64,000 nt of DNA from Terriglobia bacterium (GTDB lineage: Bacteria > Acidobacteriota > Terriglobia > Bryobacterales > Bryobacteraceae). The notes under the pieces are model-generated. The model saw nothing but the letters and a program-made list of their open reading frames with translations, ran no database searches and was not told the origin of the DNA. Positions 52,388-61,987 of this stretch are shown piece after piece. Location of the stretch: NCBI GenBank assembly GCA_021324185.1, contig JAJPJN010000056.1, positions 1-64,000 of the forward strand, in the 5' to 3' direction. Within the stretch, counting starts at the first letter, position 1, and the number at the start of each line of letters is the position of its first letter. The translations under genes were made by a program, and so were the position numbers.

Positions 52388-53785
52388 ATGTCAGCCGGAA
52401 GAATACTGGTCGTCGAAGATGAAGACAAGCTGCGGCGCGTTGTGCAATTGCATCTGGAATCGGCGGGCTACGAAGTCGATGGTGCGGCCACCGCGGAGCA
52501 GGCGCTGCCGCTTGCTACCCTCGCAGATCTGATCATTACCGATCTGCGGCTGCCCGGCATGGATGGCTTGGAATTCATTAAGCAGCTACACAACCGCGGC
52601 ATTTCTGCAGCGGTGATCGTAATGACCGCGCATGGCTCGGTGGAAGCGGCTGTAGAGGCCATGAAACTGGGCGCCGCCGACTTCCTGCAAAAACCTTTTT
52701 CGCTCGACCACCTCGCTACCGTCGTGCACAAAGTAATGGCGGTGCAATCGCTGCGGGCGGAAAACGAACGCATGCGCGAGGAACTCGACCACCGCTATCA
52801 GTTCGACAGTATTGTCGGCCGCAGCTCCGCAATGCGCGAGATCTTTCACACTGTGGAGCGCGTTGCCCCCACGCGTGCGACCGTTTTGCTGGCAGGCGAA
52901 AGCGGGGTCGGTAAAGACATGATTGCGCGCGCCATTCATCAGCACTCGCCGCGCAAAACCCACCCGTTCGTGAAGATTAACTGCACGGCCATTCCTGAGA
53001 ACCTGATGGAGAGCGAACTCTTCGGTTACGAGAAAGGCGCTTTTACAGGCGCCAACACGAGTAAGCCCGGCAAATTCGAACAGGCCGATCAGGGCACCGT
53101 TTTTCTCGATGAAATCGGCGACGTTCCCGGCAATATTCAAGTAAAACTGCTGCGCGTTTTACAGGAGCGCCAGTTCGAACGCCTCGGTTCCAACCTGACG
53201 CGCAATGTAGATGTTCGCGTGATTGCTGCAACCAACGTAGATCTCCGTGCTGCACTCGAGCAGGGCCGTTTTCGGGAAGATCTGTATTATCGCCTCAATG
53301 TTGTGCCAATCAACATTCCTCCGCTGCGCGAGCGCAAAGAAGATATTCCGTTCTTAGCCAAGCACTTCGTGCAAAAGCTTTCGAAAGAGCTGGGCACACC
53401 TGCGCGCGAAATCGCGCCCGCGGCGATGGAGCGCCTGCTCGCTCATTCCTGGCCGGGCAATGTGCGCGAACTGGAAAATACCATCGAGCGCAGCCTCGTG
53501 CTTGCATCAGGCGATGTTCTACAGGCTGCCGACATTCGCATCGAAGCGCCGAGAAACAACATTCCCATGCAGGCCCAGCAGGCGCCTTTGCTGCCCGAAG
53601 GCGAAACGCTGGAACACTGGGAGCAGATGATGATCCGCGAAGCCTTGCGCCGCGCCAACGGCAATAAGAGCCAGGCCGCCAGAATGCTGGGACTCACGCG
53701 TAATGCGCTGCGCTACCGGCTCTCGCAGATGGGCATGGATTCCGGCGCGGAAGAGGGTGAAGGCGCGGCTTCAGTGAGCAGTTAA
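52388..53785 (+). CDS. Sigma-54-dependent response regulator (NtrC family)
   Basis: 465 residues: a receiver ([13 protein letters not shown], phosphorylated Asp in [14 protein letters not shown], Lys in FLQKPFS), a AAA+ domain with Walker [10 protein letters not shown], the sigma-54 contact loop [15 protein letters not shown] and LDEIGDVP, and a Fis-type [23 protein letters not shown]. All parts needed for activation of sigma-54 promoters are present. Its stop overlaps the convergent dehydrogenase gene by 4 bases. The regulated promoters are unknown. Confidence 0.95.
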   Translation: MSAGRILVVEDEDKLRRVVQLHLESAGYEVDGAATAEQALPLATLADLIITDLRLPGMDGLEFIKQLHNRGISAAVIVMTAHGSVEAAVEAMKLGAADFLQKPFSLDHLATVVHKVMAVQSLRAENERMREELDHRYQFDSIVGRSSAMREIFHTVERVAPTRATVLLAGESGVGKDMIARAIHQHSPRKTHPFVKINCTAIPENLMESELFGYEKGAFTGANTSKPGKFEQADQGTVFLDEIGDVPGNIQVKLLRVLQERQFERLGSNLTRNVDVRVIAATNVDLRAALEQGRFREDLYYRLNVVPINIPPLRERKEDIPFLAKHFVQKLSKELGTPAREIAPAAMERLLAHSWPGNVRELENTIERSLVLASGDVLQAADIRIEAPRNNIPMQAQQAPLLPEGETLEHWEQMMIREALRRANGNKSQAARMLGLTRNALRYRLSQMGMDSGAEEGEGAASVSS

Positions 53786-55146
53786 AGCCGCACGATCTTT
53801 TCAGATCGAAAACCTTTTAGTGCGTTGCGCGTATCGACAATCAGTTTGCTGCGCTCCACCACGGTTTTATAGTCAACGCCGCTGTGATCCGTGACGATCA
53901 CCACGCAATCGGCAGATTCAACTGACGGCAGCAACGGTTCCGCTGCCAGGGTGGTCTCGTTGATGCGGATCTGTTTCACGTACGGATCGGAGAAGCTGAC
54001 GTGCGCGCCGCGCCGCTGCAGCAGCAGGATGATATCGAGCGCGGGGGATTCGCGCACATCGTCAATGTCCCGCTTATAGGCGGTTCCGAGCAGATGAACG
54101 TGCGAGCTGCGCACCGGCTTGGCGGCGTCATTTAGAGCATTCTGAATTTTTTCCACCACAAATTCAGGCATGCGGCCGTTGATGTAGCCGGCTAATTCAA
54201 TAAAACGCGCTTCAATCCCGGCTTCCTTGCTCTTCCAGGAAAGATAGAACGGATCAATCGGAATACAGTGACCGCCCAGACCGGGACCCGGATAGAACGG
54301 CATAAACCCGAACGGCTTTGTCGCCGCCGCGTCGATCACTTCCCAAACGTTAATATTCATGCGATCGCACATCAGAGCCAGCTCATTCACCAGGCCAATG
54401 TTGATCATGCGAAACGTGTTTTCGAGCAGCTTCACCATTTCCGCCACGCGCGTGGAACTGACCGGCACGACGGTTTCGAGGGCCTGCTTGTAGAACAACG
54501 CTCCCATCTCCGTGCAAACCGGAGTGATGCCGCCGACCACTTTCGGAATGTTCGCCGTCTGGTATTTCGGATTGCCAGGATCAACACGCTCCGGCGAAAA
54601 GCAAAGAAAAAAATCTTTTCCTACTTCCAGCCCGCTGGCTTGCAACTTCGGCAACACTAGCTCATCCGTCGTGCCGGGGTAAGTAGTCGACTCGAGCATC
54701 ACCAGCAGTCCGGGATGCATGTGCTGCGCGATTGCGTCCGTCGCTGCGACGACGAAGCTCATATCCGGATCTTTGGTCTTTCGCAGCGGCGTGGGTACGC
54801 AGATGTCAATCGTGTCTAGCTGCTCGATGATGGAGAAATCTGTTGTGGCGCGTAATTTGCCGCTATGGACGAGCGGCCCGAAGGTGGCGTCCGGCACGTC
54901 TTTGACGTAAGAACGGCCGGCGTTAAACAGGTCCACTTTGCTTTGCTGAACGTCGATGCCGGTCACTTCGAAGCCGGCGCGCGCGAACTCAACCGCGAGC
55001 GGTAAGCCGACATATCCAAGGCCCAGCACGCCAACGTGTGCCTTCTTATTCGCGATGCGCTCGCGTAAGATTCCGGCCGCCGATGCCACCTGAGCCGGCG
55101 CGGCCTGTATTGTGTCAGAGATCAAGAAAGAACCTGCCTTCGCCAA
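53782..55146 (-). CDS. UDP-sugar dehydrogenase (nucleotide sugar dehydrogenase)
   Basis: 454 residues. The NAD motif VGVLGLGYVGLPLAVEFARA, TICVPTPLRKTKDPDMSF-like segment (DICVPTPLRKTKDPD), LESTTYPGTTDE and the catalytic Cys in GPGLGGHCIPIDPFYLSWKS are all present. Such enzymes oxidise UDP-glucose, UDP-ManNAc or UDP-GlcNAc to uronates for capsule or lipopolysaccharide. The GGHCIPIDPxYLxWK pattern is more like the WecC/WbpA group than like UDP-glucose dehydrogenase. The start at 55146 overlaps dapF by 32 bases. Confidence 0.92.
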   Translation of the reverse strand: MAKAGSFLISDTIQAAPAQVASAAGILRERIANKKAHVGVLGLGYVGLPLAVEFARAGFEVTGIDVQQSKVDLFNAGRSYVKDVPDATFGPLVHSGKLRATTDFSIIEQLDTIDICVPTPLRKTKDPDMSFVVAATDAIAQHMHPGLLVMLESTTYPGTTDELVLPKLQASGLEVGKDFFLCFSPERVDPGNPKYQTANIPKVVGGITPVCTEMGALFYKQALETVVPVSSTRVAEMVKLLENTFRMINIGLVNELALMCDRMNINVWEVIDAAATKPFGFMPFYPGPGLGGHCIPIDPFYLSWKSKEAGIEARFIELAGYINGRMPEFVVEKIQNALNDAAKPVRSSHVHLLGTAYKRDIDDVRESPALDIILLLQRRGAHVSFSDPYVKQIRINETTLAAEPLLPSVESADCVVIVTDHSGVDYKTVVERSKLIVDTRNALKGFRSEKIVRL

Positions 55147-55906
55147 TTAGCTCCGCAGGCCCGGTTAAGTAAATGTTGTCCTGCCAGCGCAGAGTCATAC
55201 TCCCGGCGGGAGTACGAATTTCGACCGGGCTCTCGGTTACTTTCCTGAGAATAGCAGCGGCAGCAGCGCCTGTCGAGCCGGTACCGGAACTCCTGGTTTC
55301 GCCGGCTCCGCGCTCGTAAAAGACACATTCAATGATGTGCCGGTCCACCACGCGAACGAAGGAAACGTTGGCATGATGCGGAAAGCGAGGATGCGCTTCT
55401 GCTTCGCGAGCGGCCGCGAGCCAGTCTTCCGGCAGATTCTCCACAAAGATGGCGCACTGCGGATTGCCGACGTTTAGCAAGGTCGCATCATAGTCCTTGC
55501 CCGCAAGGTGCATCTTCGCGTGGAGCTCTTCAACCTGCGGCGTGCCCATGTTCATTTCAAAAAGAAAGCGATTGCCGTCGCGCGAAAGCAGACGTAACGT
55601 TTTCTCGCCTGCCCCGGTCGTAATGCGGACTTCGGGAGCCGTTGCGGCGCCGTTCCATAGCGCGAACGCCGCCGCACAGCGTGTTCCATTGCCCGATATT
55701 TCGGCTTCACTTCCGTCCGAATTGAAGAGTTGTATCTGCAGCCCGCCGCCTCTCTTCGAAGCCAGGATCCAGCCGTCGGCGCCGATACCCGTTCTCCGGG
55801 CACAGATGCGGCGGGCAATCTCCGGGAGGTTTTCTGTAGGAGCATCGTCAGCCCAAGTGAGCAAAAAATCGTTTTCGGCGCCGTGAAGTTTAGTGAAGGG
55901 AAGCAT
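55115..55906 (-). CDS. dapF: Diaminopimelate epimerase-like protein with one catalytic Cys replaced
   Basis: 263 residues. Family blocks: LHGAENDFLLTWAD, RRTGIGADGWILAS, IQLFNSDGSEAEISGNGTRC, LNVGNPQCAIFVEN, and FYERGAGETRSSGTGSTGAA. The first catalytic Cys (residue 77, NGTRC) is present. The second, normally in ACGTG, is Ser207 (TCC codon) in SSGTG. A true DapF uses two Cys as acid and base, so activity may be lost or altered, or the family branch may use Ser. The other parts are complete and the frame is clean. It lies between a sugar dehydrogenase and a membrane glycosyltransferase. Confidence 0.85.
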   Translation of the reverse strand: MLPFTKLHGAENDFLLTWADDAPTENLPEIARRICARRTGIGADGWILASKRGGGLQIQLFNSDGSEAEISGNGTRCAAAFALWNGAATAPEVRITTGAGEKTLRLLSRDGNRFLFEMNMGTPQVEELHAKMHLAGKDYDATLLNVGNPQCAIFVENLPEDWLAAAREAEAHPRFPHHANVSFVRVVDRHIIECVFYERGAGETRSSGTGSTGAAAAAILRKVTESPVEIRTPAGSMTLRWQDNIYLTGPAELIGEGRFFLDL

Positions 55907-57413
55907 CTGGTGTCCGTTTCAGAATAGAGACAATTGGCGCCCCCGTCACTTTGACTTCTTGCATCGTCTGGTAAGGCGATCCGTTCAGTGCTCTCGACAG
56001 AGCGTCATTCTGTTGATCCACCGCCCAAAGTGCCTGATGGATGAGTAGCGGCCGCGCTGTGTTCGCCATCCAGACCGGTCCATTCCCGACGTTGATTGTC
56101 TCGCGCAGAGGAATGCGAGCGCGGCAGTAAATTCCGGATAGATCGTCCGATGCCGAAGGCGTCAGGATGCCTGTTCCCGCAACATAGTGCGTGCGGAAGA
56201 AGTCTGCGCCGGCTTGCATCCAGGCGCGGCGCGCTTCAGAATTCACCTGCGATTCTTTCCAGCAGATCCAATTCTGCTGGGAGGGCCAAAGCAGCCAGGG
56301 TAGAACGGCCATGATTGGCACGGCGCAGGCAAGCCGCATCCAGCGGCCCCGAAGCAACGTAACCGGAGCACCGGCTGCGAATGCGGCAAATACAACCATC
56401 GCGATTCCGTAACGGCTGTTGTAATACCCGTGCGGCGGCAGTTGCGGGACGAAAATCGGATTGCCGGAAGAGTGCATGCTCCAGACGTAAAACACCGGCG
56501 TCAGCAGCAGGAAAAGCACGGGACGGTACGCGCTGCCTTTCCATAGAGTGCAAACAAACCCGGCGACTCCAATGACCAGAAGCGGCCAGCCGGCGCAAAG
56601 TTGGCCCGCCTTCGCGTAGTACTGCATCGCAACCAGCCAGTTGTGATAACCCGGATAGGGTTTGCCGCCTTGAATCGCCATCGCTGAGTAGGGGCCGTTG
56701 TAAAAATCAAACGGGTTTGAGCTCTCCCACCAGTTGTGAGCCACCCAGTAAAGCGGCGCGAGCGATGCCAGCATACCGAAGACTAGAAAGGTTCGCCAGC
56801 GCCTTGCTTTCGCGGACCACGCAAACCACAAGGCGGCGAACGGAATCAGAAACCAGCCGTCATAGCGAGTAAGACTCATCCACCAGGAAGCGAAAATGCC
56901 AAGCGTGATCCAGCGCAGATCTGTTGTTGCTTCAAAGCGAATGAGCGCCGCTAACATCACCGCCAGACCCGCGATGAAGACAACCTCTGTCATCGGGATC
57001 GTGGCCAGATACAGCAGATTCGGATTCAACGCGAAGCAGAGAATCACGACCCATGCCGCCAGCCGGCTCTTATACGTTTCGCGAGCCGCCCAAAAGAGTG
57101 CAGTTCCCGCAATCACAAAGCACAAAGCAACGGGGATTGTGCCCGCCAATCCGGTCGACCACAGTTGCATGCTGGCCGTAAAAGGTAAACAGAGGACATG
57201 CAGCATCGGCAGCCAGACCGTGCCGAGCTGATCGTAACCAGGCGTGCGCGAATCAAGAATGCTCCGGCTTAGGTTCAGGTGCGACTGCGCATCGCCGTAG
57301 TAAAGAATATAGCCGTGTGCGAAGTTCCACCATGCCGCCAATGCCACAAGGCCCGCGAGCAGGGCGGCGGCCAAAACGTACTCAGAACGCGGTGAACTTA
57401 CGGAATTCTTCAA
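55890..57413 (-). CDS. Membrane glycosyltransferase, GT39/ArnT-like (GT-C fold)
   Basis: About 507 residues with ten or more hydrophobic segments. The first loop shows ILYYGDAQSHLNLSRSILDS, with the Asp of the GT-C catalytic loop, and RTPGYDQLGTVWLPMLHVLC. Later loops carry HNWWESSNPFDFYNGPYSAM and PQLPPHGYYNSRYGIAM. It would transfer a sugar from a lipid-phosphate donor in the periplasm. The TTG at 57413 (AGGAG 13 bases upstream) is preferred over an ATG at 57500, because it limits overlap with the kinase gene upstream to 32 bases. Acceptor and donor are unknown. Confidence 0.75.
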   Translation of the reverse strand: MKNSVSSPRSEYVLAAALLAGLVALAAWWNFAHGYILYYGDAQSHLNLSRSILDSRTPGYDQLGTVWLPMLHVLCLPFTASMQLWSTGLAGTIPVALCFVIAGTALFWAARETYKSRLAAWVVILCFALNPNLLYLATIPMTEVVFIAGLAVMLAALIRFEATTDLRWITLGIFASWWMSLTRYDGWFLIPFAALWFAWSAKARRWRTFLVFGMLASLAPLYWVAHNWWESSNPFDFYNGPYSAMAIQGGKPYPGYHNWLVAMQYYAKAGQLCAGWPLLVIGVAGFVCTLWKGSAYRPVLFLLLTPVFYVWSMHSSGNPIFVPQLPPHGYYNSRYGIAMVVFAAFAAGAPVTLLRGRWMRLACAVPIMAVLPWLLWPSQQNWICWKESQVNSEARRAWMQAGADFFRTHYVAGTGILTPSASDDLSGIYCRARIPLRETINVGNGPVWMANTARPLLIHQALWAVDQQNDALSRALNGSPYQTMQEVKVTGAPIVSILKRTPDASLH

Positions 57414-58308
57414 ATCGCTGGTCGATCTCCTGGCGGGTGAGATCGCGGAATCGCTCGGCGCCAAACCGTTCACAGCAGAAGCTCCCCATGACGGATCCAT
57501 AAATCACCGCGCGATGGAGCTCGTGCACATCGAAATGCCCGTTGCGAAGATCGAAGCCACGCTCGGCGAGATAACCAACAAAGCCGCCCGCGAAACAGTC
57601 GCCCGCCCCGGTCGGATCAAAAACATCTTCCAAAAGATAGCCCGGCACCATAAACAGCGTGTCATTACGAAACAGCATGGCGCCATGTTCACCGCGTTTA
57701 ATCACCAGCGTATTCGGGCCCATGTCCAAAATGGCCTTGGCGGCCCGCCGCAAGTTCTGTTCGCCCGAAAGCATTCGCGCTTCACTATCATTGATCAGTA
57801 AAAAATCCCAATGCCGGATTGCCGCCAGAAGTTCGTCACGAGTCCCATTGATCCAGTAATTCATGGTGTCCCCGCCTACGAAACGAACGCCATTCATCTG
57901 CTGCTGCACCCGGCGCTGTAATTCAGGCTGGATATTTCCCAGAAACAGATAAGGCCGCAACTTGTATTCGGATGGAAGCTTAGGATCGAAATCGGCAAAG
58001 ACGTTCAGATCCGTTCGCAAAGTAGTGCGGTCGTTCATGTCGTCCGAATAAACGCCAGACCAGAAGAATGTCTTGCCCGGCGCTTTCTCTAAACCGGCCA
58101 GATCGATGCCTTTCTCGATCAGCCACTTGCGGTCCTCCTCAGCGAAGTCGTCTCCCACTACAGCGACGATACCGGTTCTGGTGAAGTAACTTGCGCTGAG
58201 CGCAATGTAGGTGCAAGCGCCGCCCAGAATACGCTCTCTCTTCCCGTGCGGCGTTTCTATTCCGTCGTATGCGACCGACCCGACAACAACCAATGACATT
58301 GTTTGCAT
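57382..58308 (-). CDS. PfkB-family carbohydrate kinase
   Basis: 308 residues. Motifs: LVVVGSVAYDGIETPHGKRE, a GGACTYIALSASYF glycine pair, and the ATP-site/catalytic-base signature EDVFDPTGAGDCFAGGFVGY. The substrate loops recall the adenosine/ribokinase group rather than fructokinases. It could phosphorylate a sugar or nucleoside; which one is not clear. The start is either 58308 or the ATG at 58299, as neither has a strong ribosome site. It is divergent from the phosphoesterase gene with 64 bases between. Confidence 0.88.
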   Translation of the reverse strand: MQTMSLVVVGSVAYDGIETPHGKRERILGGACTYIALSASYFTRTGIVAVVGDDFAEEDRKWLIEKGIDLAGLEKAPGKTFFWSGVYSDDMNDRTTLRTDLNVFADFDPKLPSEYKLRPYLFLGNIQPELQRRVQQQMNGVRFVGGDTMNYWINGTRDELLAAIRHWDFLLINDSEARMLSGEQNLRRAAKAILDMGPNTLVIKRGEHGAMLFRNDTLFMVPGYLLEDVFDPTGAGDCFAGGFVGYLAERGFDLRNGHFDVHELHRAVIYGSVMGSFCCERFGAERFRDLTRQEIDQRFEEFRKFTAF

Positions 58309-58372
58309 TGTAGCGGGATAATCATTCAACACACAAAATGTTCCGGCCGCTTTCTGCCGCTACAATCTGAGT

Positions 58373-59113
58373 GTGCGTTTTTTGATTGTGAGCGACACTC
58401 ACGCCAACTGGCACGCTCTCGAAGCGGTTCTGGCGCACGCAGAAGGCCGCTTCGATCAGATCGTCTGCTGTGGCGACCTGGTCGGCTACAACGCACAGCC
58501 CGCTCGTGTGGTGGAGTGGACGCGCGCGAATTCTGCGCACACGATTCGCGGCAATCACGACAAGGTGGTGGCCGGCCTTGAAAGTTTAGATTGGTTCAAC
58601 GACATTGCACAAAGCGCCGCGCGCTGGACCATTCACCAGCTCACCAGGTGTCAGATCGAGTATTTGAGAGAGCTACAGAAAGGCCCTCTTCATCTGGAAG
58701 AGTTTCACATGTGGCACGGATCGCCCCGCGATGAAGACGAATACATTACGAATGCCCGCGAAGCCGCGCCCTGCTTTTCCTATTTCGTTTTGCCGCTGGC
58801 GTTCTTTGGGCACACCCATCTGCAAGGTGGATTTTTCTCCAGGCACGGGCGTATCGGTGTCATTCCGGCGGTTCGCAAAGGGCGCGACGAAGCTGTCATC
58901 GAATTGCAGCCGGACACGCTCTACTTGGTGAATCCGGGCTCAGTCGGGCAGCCACGCGACGGCGATGCGCGCGCTGCTTATGCTGTTTACGATTCCAGAC
59001 AAAGAATTGTCACTTTGCGCCGCGTCGAGTATCCGGTGCAGCAAAGCGCTCAGGAGATCCGGCAGGCCCATCTACCCGACGTGCTCGCCTTCCGGTTGTT
59101 CCAGGGATTGTGA
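58373..59113 (+). CDS. Metallophosphoesterase, YfcE/MJ0936-like
   Basis: 246 residues from a GTG at 58373. The metal motifs are complete: LIVSDTHANWHAL, VCCGDLVGYNA, IRGNHDKVV, MWHGSPRD and FFGHTHLQGG. Enzymes of this type hydrolyse phosphodiesters or diadenosine polyphosphates. LVNPGSVGQPRDGD near the C-terminus is typical of the calcineurin-like group of diadenosine-tetraphosphatase-type proteins. The 3' end overlaps the convergent uvrC by 42 bases. Confidence 0.9.
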   Translation: MRFLIVSDTHANWHALEAVLAHAEGRFDQIVCCGDLVGYNAQPARVVEWTRANSAHTIRGNHDKVVAGLESLDWFNDIAQSAARWTIHQLTRCQIEYLRELQKGPLHLEEFHMWHGSPRDEDEYITNAREAAPCFSYFVLPLAFFGHTHLQGGFFSRHGRIGVIPAVRKGRDEAVIELQPDTLYLVNPGSVGQPRDGDARAAYAVYDSRQRIVTLRRVEYPVQQSAQEIRQAHLPDVLAFRLFQGL

Positions 59114-60937
59114 TGTCTGCAATTGAACCAGAGCATGCGTGCTCGCACTGGAAAAATAGGCTCGCAGCTTGCTGGTTGCAGATTTTCCAATTGCTCCGCT
59201 CAACTCTGCATCGGATGCCTGGCGTACCCGCTCCAGGCTGCCAAACGTCCTGAGTAACTTCTCAACCGTCTTTGCGCCAATGCCCGGCACGTCATGTAAT
59301 TCCGAAGTGAGCCGCTGGGCGTTGCGCCGCGTGCGGTGAAACGTCACTGCGAAACGATGCGCCTCATCGCGAATGGTCTGCACCAGATGCAGAATGGGCG
59401 AGTACTTGTCGAGAATCACCGGCTCGTCTTCCTGGCCGTATACGTAGATCCATTCCTCGCGCTTAGCAATTGAAGCAAGCGGCTGATACGTGTTGCCGAG
59501 TGATTCAAGCGCCTGCGCCGCAGCGTGAAGTTGCCCCAAGCCGCCGTCCACCAGCACTAATCCCGGAAACGGCTTGCTTTCTTCCTGCAGCTTGGAGTAG
59601 CGGCGGCTGATCACTTCGCGCATCGACGCGAAATCGTCGTTTCCCGCTACCGTACGGATGATGAACTTGCGATAATCCGATTTCTTCATCCGGCCGTCTT
59701 CCCACACCACCATGCTGGCGACTTTATCGGTGCCCTGAATGTGTGAAATATCGAAGCACTCGATTCTCCTGGGAGCCTCGGGAAGGTTCAGCGCGTCCCG
59801 CAAAGCTTCCTGAATTGCTTTTGAAGACGGTTTCAGCACGCGAAAACACTGATCGAAGCTGTGCTTTGCATTTGTCTCCACCAGCGCAAACAGCGCCTTT
59901 TTCGTCCCCCGCTGCGGAGTCGAAATTTCTACTTTCCGGCCGCGCAGGTCGGAAAGAAACTCTTCGAGTTCCTCCCGCTGCTCGAAATCAGCCGGCACAT
60001 GGATGCGCGCCGGAATGTGAGGATTGTTCAGATAGACCTGCTTGAGAAGCGCTTCGAAAAATTCCGATGGATGAAAATCCTCCTGATCCTCCCAGAAGAA
60101 CTCCCGCCGGTCCACGATCTTTCCATTGCGCAAGTGGAACAGATTGACCGCAACCAGAGGCGGTTCGGCATGATAGGCAAAGATGTCGATGTTATCGCCT
60201 TCAACCGCCGCGATTTTCTGCCGTTCCTCCATTTCGCGAACGGTATTCATCAGATTGCGGAGCGCTGCGGCCTCTTCGAAACGCATCTCTCCGGCAGCGC
60301 TGTTCATCCGTTCTTCCAGTTCGTTGGCCAGATCGCGATGACGTCCTTCCAGAAACAACCGCACGTCGCGAACCGCCGCGGCATACGCCTCATCGCTCGT
60401 TAGTCCGGGAGTGCACGGGCCCAGGCAACGATGGATGTGGTATTGCAGGCAGGGATGCGTGTGCTTGCGAGTCAAATCGATTTTGCAAGACGGCACTTTG
60501 AAATGCCGGTGAATAAAGTGAACCAGCCGGTGCGCCAGATTTCCGGGAAAATAAGGGCCGAAATAACTGCTGCCGTCCTTCACAATGCGCCGGGTCACGT
60601 AAACGCGCGGATATTTTTCGTTTGTCAGCCGGATGTATGGGAATGTCTTGTCATCGCGCAGCAAGACGTTAAAGCGCGGCTTGTACTGCTTGATGAGATT
60701 GTTTTCAAGCGCCAGAGCTTCTTCGTTGTTGTCGACCTGTATAAAATCGATGTCGCGCGCTTCGGAAATCAGGCTTCCGGTCTTTGCTTCCGCCAGCCTG
60801 TCGTCATTAAAATAACTGCGCACGCGGCTGCGAAGGTTCTTCGCCTTGCCGACATAGAGGACACTCCCCTGTGCATCTTTGTAGAGGTAAACGCCAGGCC
60901 GGGTGGGAAGCTGCGCAACTTTCTCGCGAAGTTCCAT
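59072..60937 (-). CDS. uvrC: Excinuclease ABC subunit C
   Basis: 621 residues. The N-terminal GIY-YIG nuclease reads PGVYLYKDAQGSVLYVGKAK and RSYFND; the UVR motif is LANELEERMNSAAGEMRFEE; the 5'-cutting RNase H-like part has IECFDISHIQGTDKVASMVV and FPGLVLVDGGLGQLHAA; the end carries a helix-hairpin-helix LHDVPGIGAKTVEKLLRTFG. UvrC cuts on both sides of bulky DNA lesions. The protein has the usual length. It is divergent from the TPR gene with 27 bases between. Confidence 0.97.
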   Translation of the reverse strand: MELREKVAQLPTRPGVYLYKDAQGSVLYVGKAKNLRSRVRSYFNDDRLAEAKTGSLISEARDIDFIQVDNNEEALALENNLIKQYKPRFNVLLRDDKTFPYIRLTNEKYPRVYVTRRIVKDGSSYFGPYFPGNLAHRLVHFIHRHFKVPSCKIDLTRKHTHPCLQYHIHRCLGPCTPGLTSDEAYAAAVRDVRLFLEGRHRDLANELEERMNSAAGEMRFEEAAALRNLMNTVREMEERQKIAAVEGDNIDIFAYHAEPPLVAVNLFHLRNGKIVDRREFFWEDQEDFHPSEFFEALLKQVYLNNPHIPARIHVPADFEQREELEEFLSDLRGRKVEISTPQRGTKKALFALVETNAKHSFDQCFRVLKPSSKAIQEALRDALNLPEAPRRIECFDISHIQGTDKVASMVVWEDGRMKKSDYRKFIIRTVAGNDDFASMREVISRRYSKLQEESKPFPGLVLVDGGLGQLHAAAQALESLGNTYQPLASIAKREEWIYVYGQEDEPVILDKYSPILHLVQTIRDEAHRFAVTFHRTRRNAQRLTSELHDVPGIGAKTVEKLLRTFGSLERVRQASDAELSGAIGKSATSKLRAYFSSASTHALVQLQTSQSLEQPEGEHVG

Positions 60938-60964
60938 TTCTTAATTGGCAGCTATAATCCAATT

Positions 60965-61417
60965 GTGACACGCAAGTTGCTGTTTTCTTGCTGGCTCATT
61001 ATTCTGCAGGCGGTGTCACCGGCCTTTGCGGCCCAAACGCATCCAACACAGCAGCAGAAGCCGCAAACGCCCCAAACCCAAGCCCAGCCTCCCGACGAGA
61101 CGAATCCGCCTGAAGAAGACAGTTCGGTTGCGCCCCGCACTTATGCATTCGATCCGCTGGAAGCGCAGCGCTGCATCAGCATCGGCAATTTCTACATGCA
61201 TAAGGGCAGCAAAGGTTATCGGGCCGCCCTGGGGCGCTATGAAGATGCCACAAAGTACGATCCGAATTCAGCCGAGGCTTTCTTCAAAGTCGGGGAAGTG
61301 GAAGAGAAGCTGAACAATAAAGACGCCGCCAGGATCGCCTTTGAACGAGTCATCAAGCTTGCGCCCGATTCCAAGTTTGCGAAAGAAGCGAGAAAGAAGC
61401 TGGCCGGTCTAGGTTAA
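60965..61417 (+). CDS. Secreted TPR protein
   Basis: 150 residues from a GTG at 60965, chosen because it gives a signal peptide (LLFSCWLIILQAVSPAFAAQ). A Pro/Gln-rich linker (residues 25-55) is followed by two TPR units: GNFYMHKGSKGYRAALGRYE and AEAFFKVGEVEEKLNNKDAA with RIAFERVIKLAPDSKFAKEA. It resembles small outer-membrane-assembly TPR proteins. No partner is visible. The 3' end overlaps the TIR gene by 9 bases on the other strand. Confidence 0.8.
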   Translation: MTRKLLFSCWLIILQAVSPAFAAQTHPTQQQKPQTPQTQAQPPDETNPPEEDSSVAPRTYAFDPLEAQRCISIGNFYMHKGSKGYRAALGRYEDATKYDPNSAEAFFKVGEVEEKLNNKDAARIAFERVIKLAPDSKFAKEARKKLAGLG

Positions 61418-61987
61418 GATTTTGGGCTGCTGGCGCTGGTCCTCAATCGTTCGCTTCGTCAGCACAGTCAATAATGCCTGAAACCCCGCTTCCCAGTCCG
61501 GGAACAGATCAATGTACTGCGTTCTGCGCGCGATTTGATCGGGGACTGTGCACTCGCTGAGCCGTACCGGGACAAGAAATATCTCATCCAACGGTACGCA
61601 GGCGGCGACGTCCAATGCGTACCGGATTTCGGAGTGGAAGAAACCGCGTTTGCCCACGGATCTGCGCGAAAAGCAGATCACCACATAATCCGATACTTCA
61701 ATGGCGCGCTCGATCGCGCGCGGCCAGTTTTGGCCGGGAAGCAGTTTTTGCTCGTCCATCCATGGCTCGAGCCCATGACTTTTCAGCGCGCTGTACAGCT
61801 TTCTCGCTTCCGCGCGGTCTTCGCTTGCATACGCAATAAAAACTCGAATTCGGCCGGAAGGCTGGAACACGACACGGCCGGATTCCAATTCAAACGTGCC
61901 AGCTCCGCCGAGGTCAATCGAGCTTCCCTCACGCAGGCAGCGATCGATCAGCCGGACGATGCGCCGTTTGATCACTGCACGTTTCAC
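61409..61987 (-). CDS. TIR-domain protein with N-terminal HU-like segment
   Basis: 192 residues from a GTG at 61987 that overlaps the upstream gene stop (GTGA). Residues 47-175 form a bacterial TIR fold: RIRVFIAYASEDRAEARKLY, a BB-loop region EPWMDEQKLLPGQNW, VSDYVVICFSRRS and RGFFHSEIRYALDVAACVPL, with Glu120 at the place of the catalytic Glu of NAD-cleaving TIRs; EIFLVPVRLSECTVP follows. Residues 8-42 (RRIVRLIDRCLREGSSIDLG, GAGTFELESGRVVFQP) look like the second helix and the GxGTF strand of HU/IHF proteins. Together with the HU-like gene upstream this is a possible DNA-bound TIR effector. NADase activity is not shown. Confidence 0.85.
   Translation of the reverse strand: MKRAVIKRRIVRLIDRCLREGSSIDLGGAGTFELESGRVVFQPSGRIRVFIAYASEDRAEARKLYSALKSHGLEPWMDEQKLLPGQNWPRAIERAIEVSDYVVICFSRRSVGKRGFFHSEIRYALDVAACVPLDEIFLVPVRLSECTVPDQIARRTQYIDLFPDWEAGFQALLTVLTKRTIEDQRQQPKILT

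Noticed and set aside
60431-60964. N-terminal extension of the TPR protein frame
   Set aside because: This stretch is antisense to the conserved front of uvrC; the GTG at 60965 gives a proper signal peptide instead.
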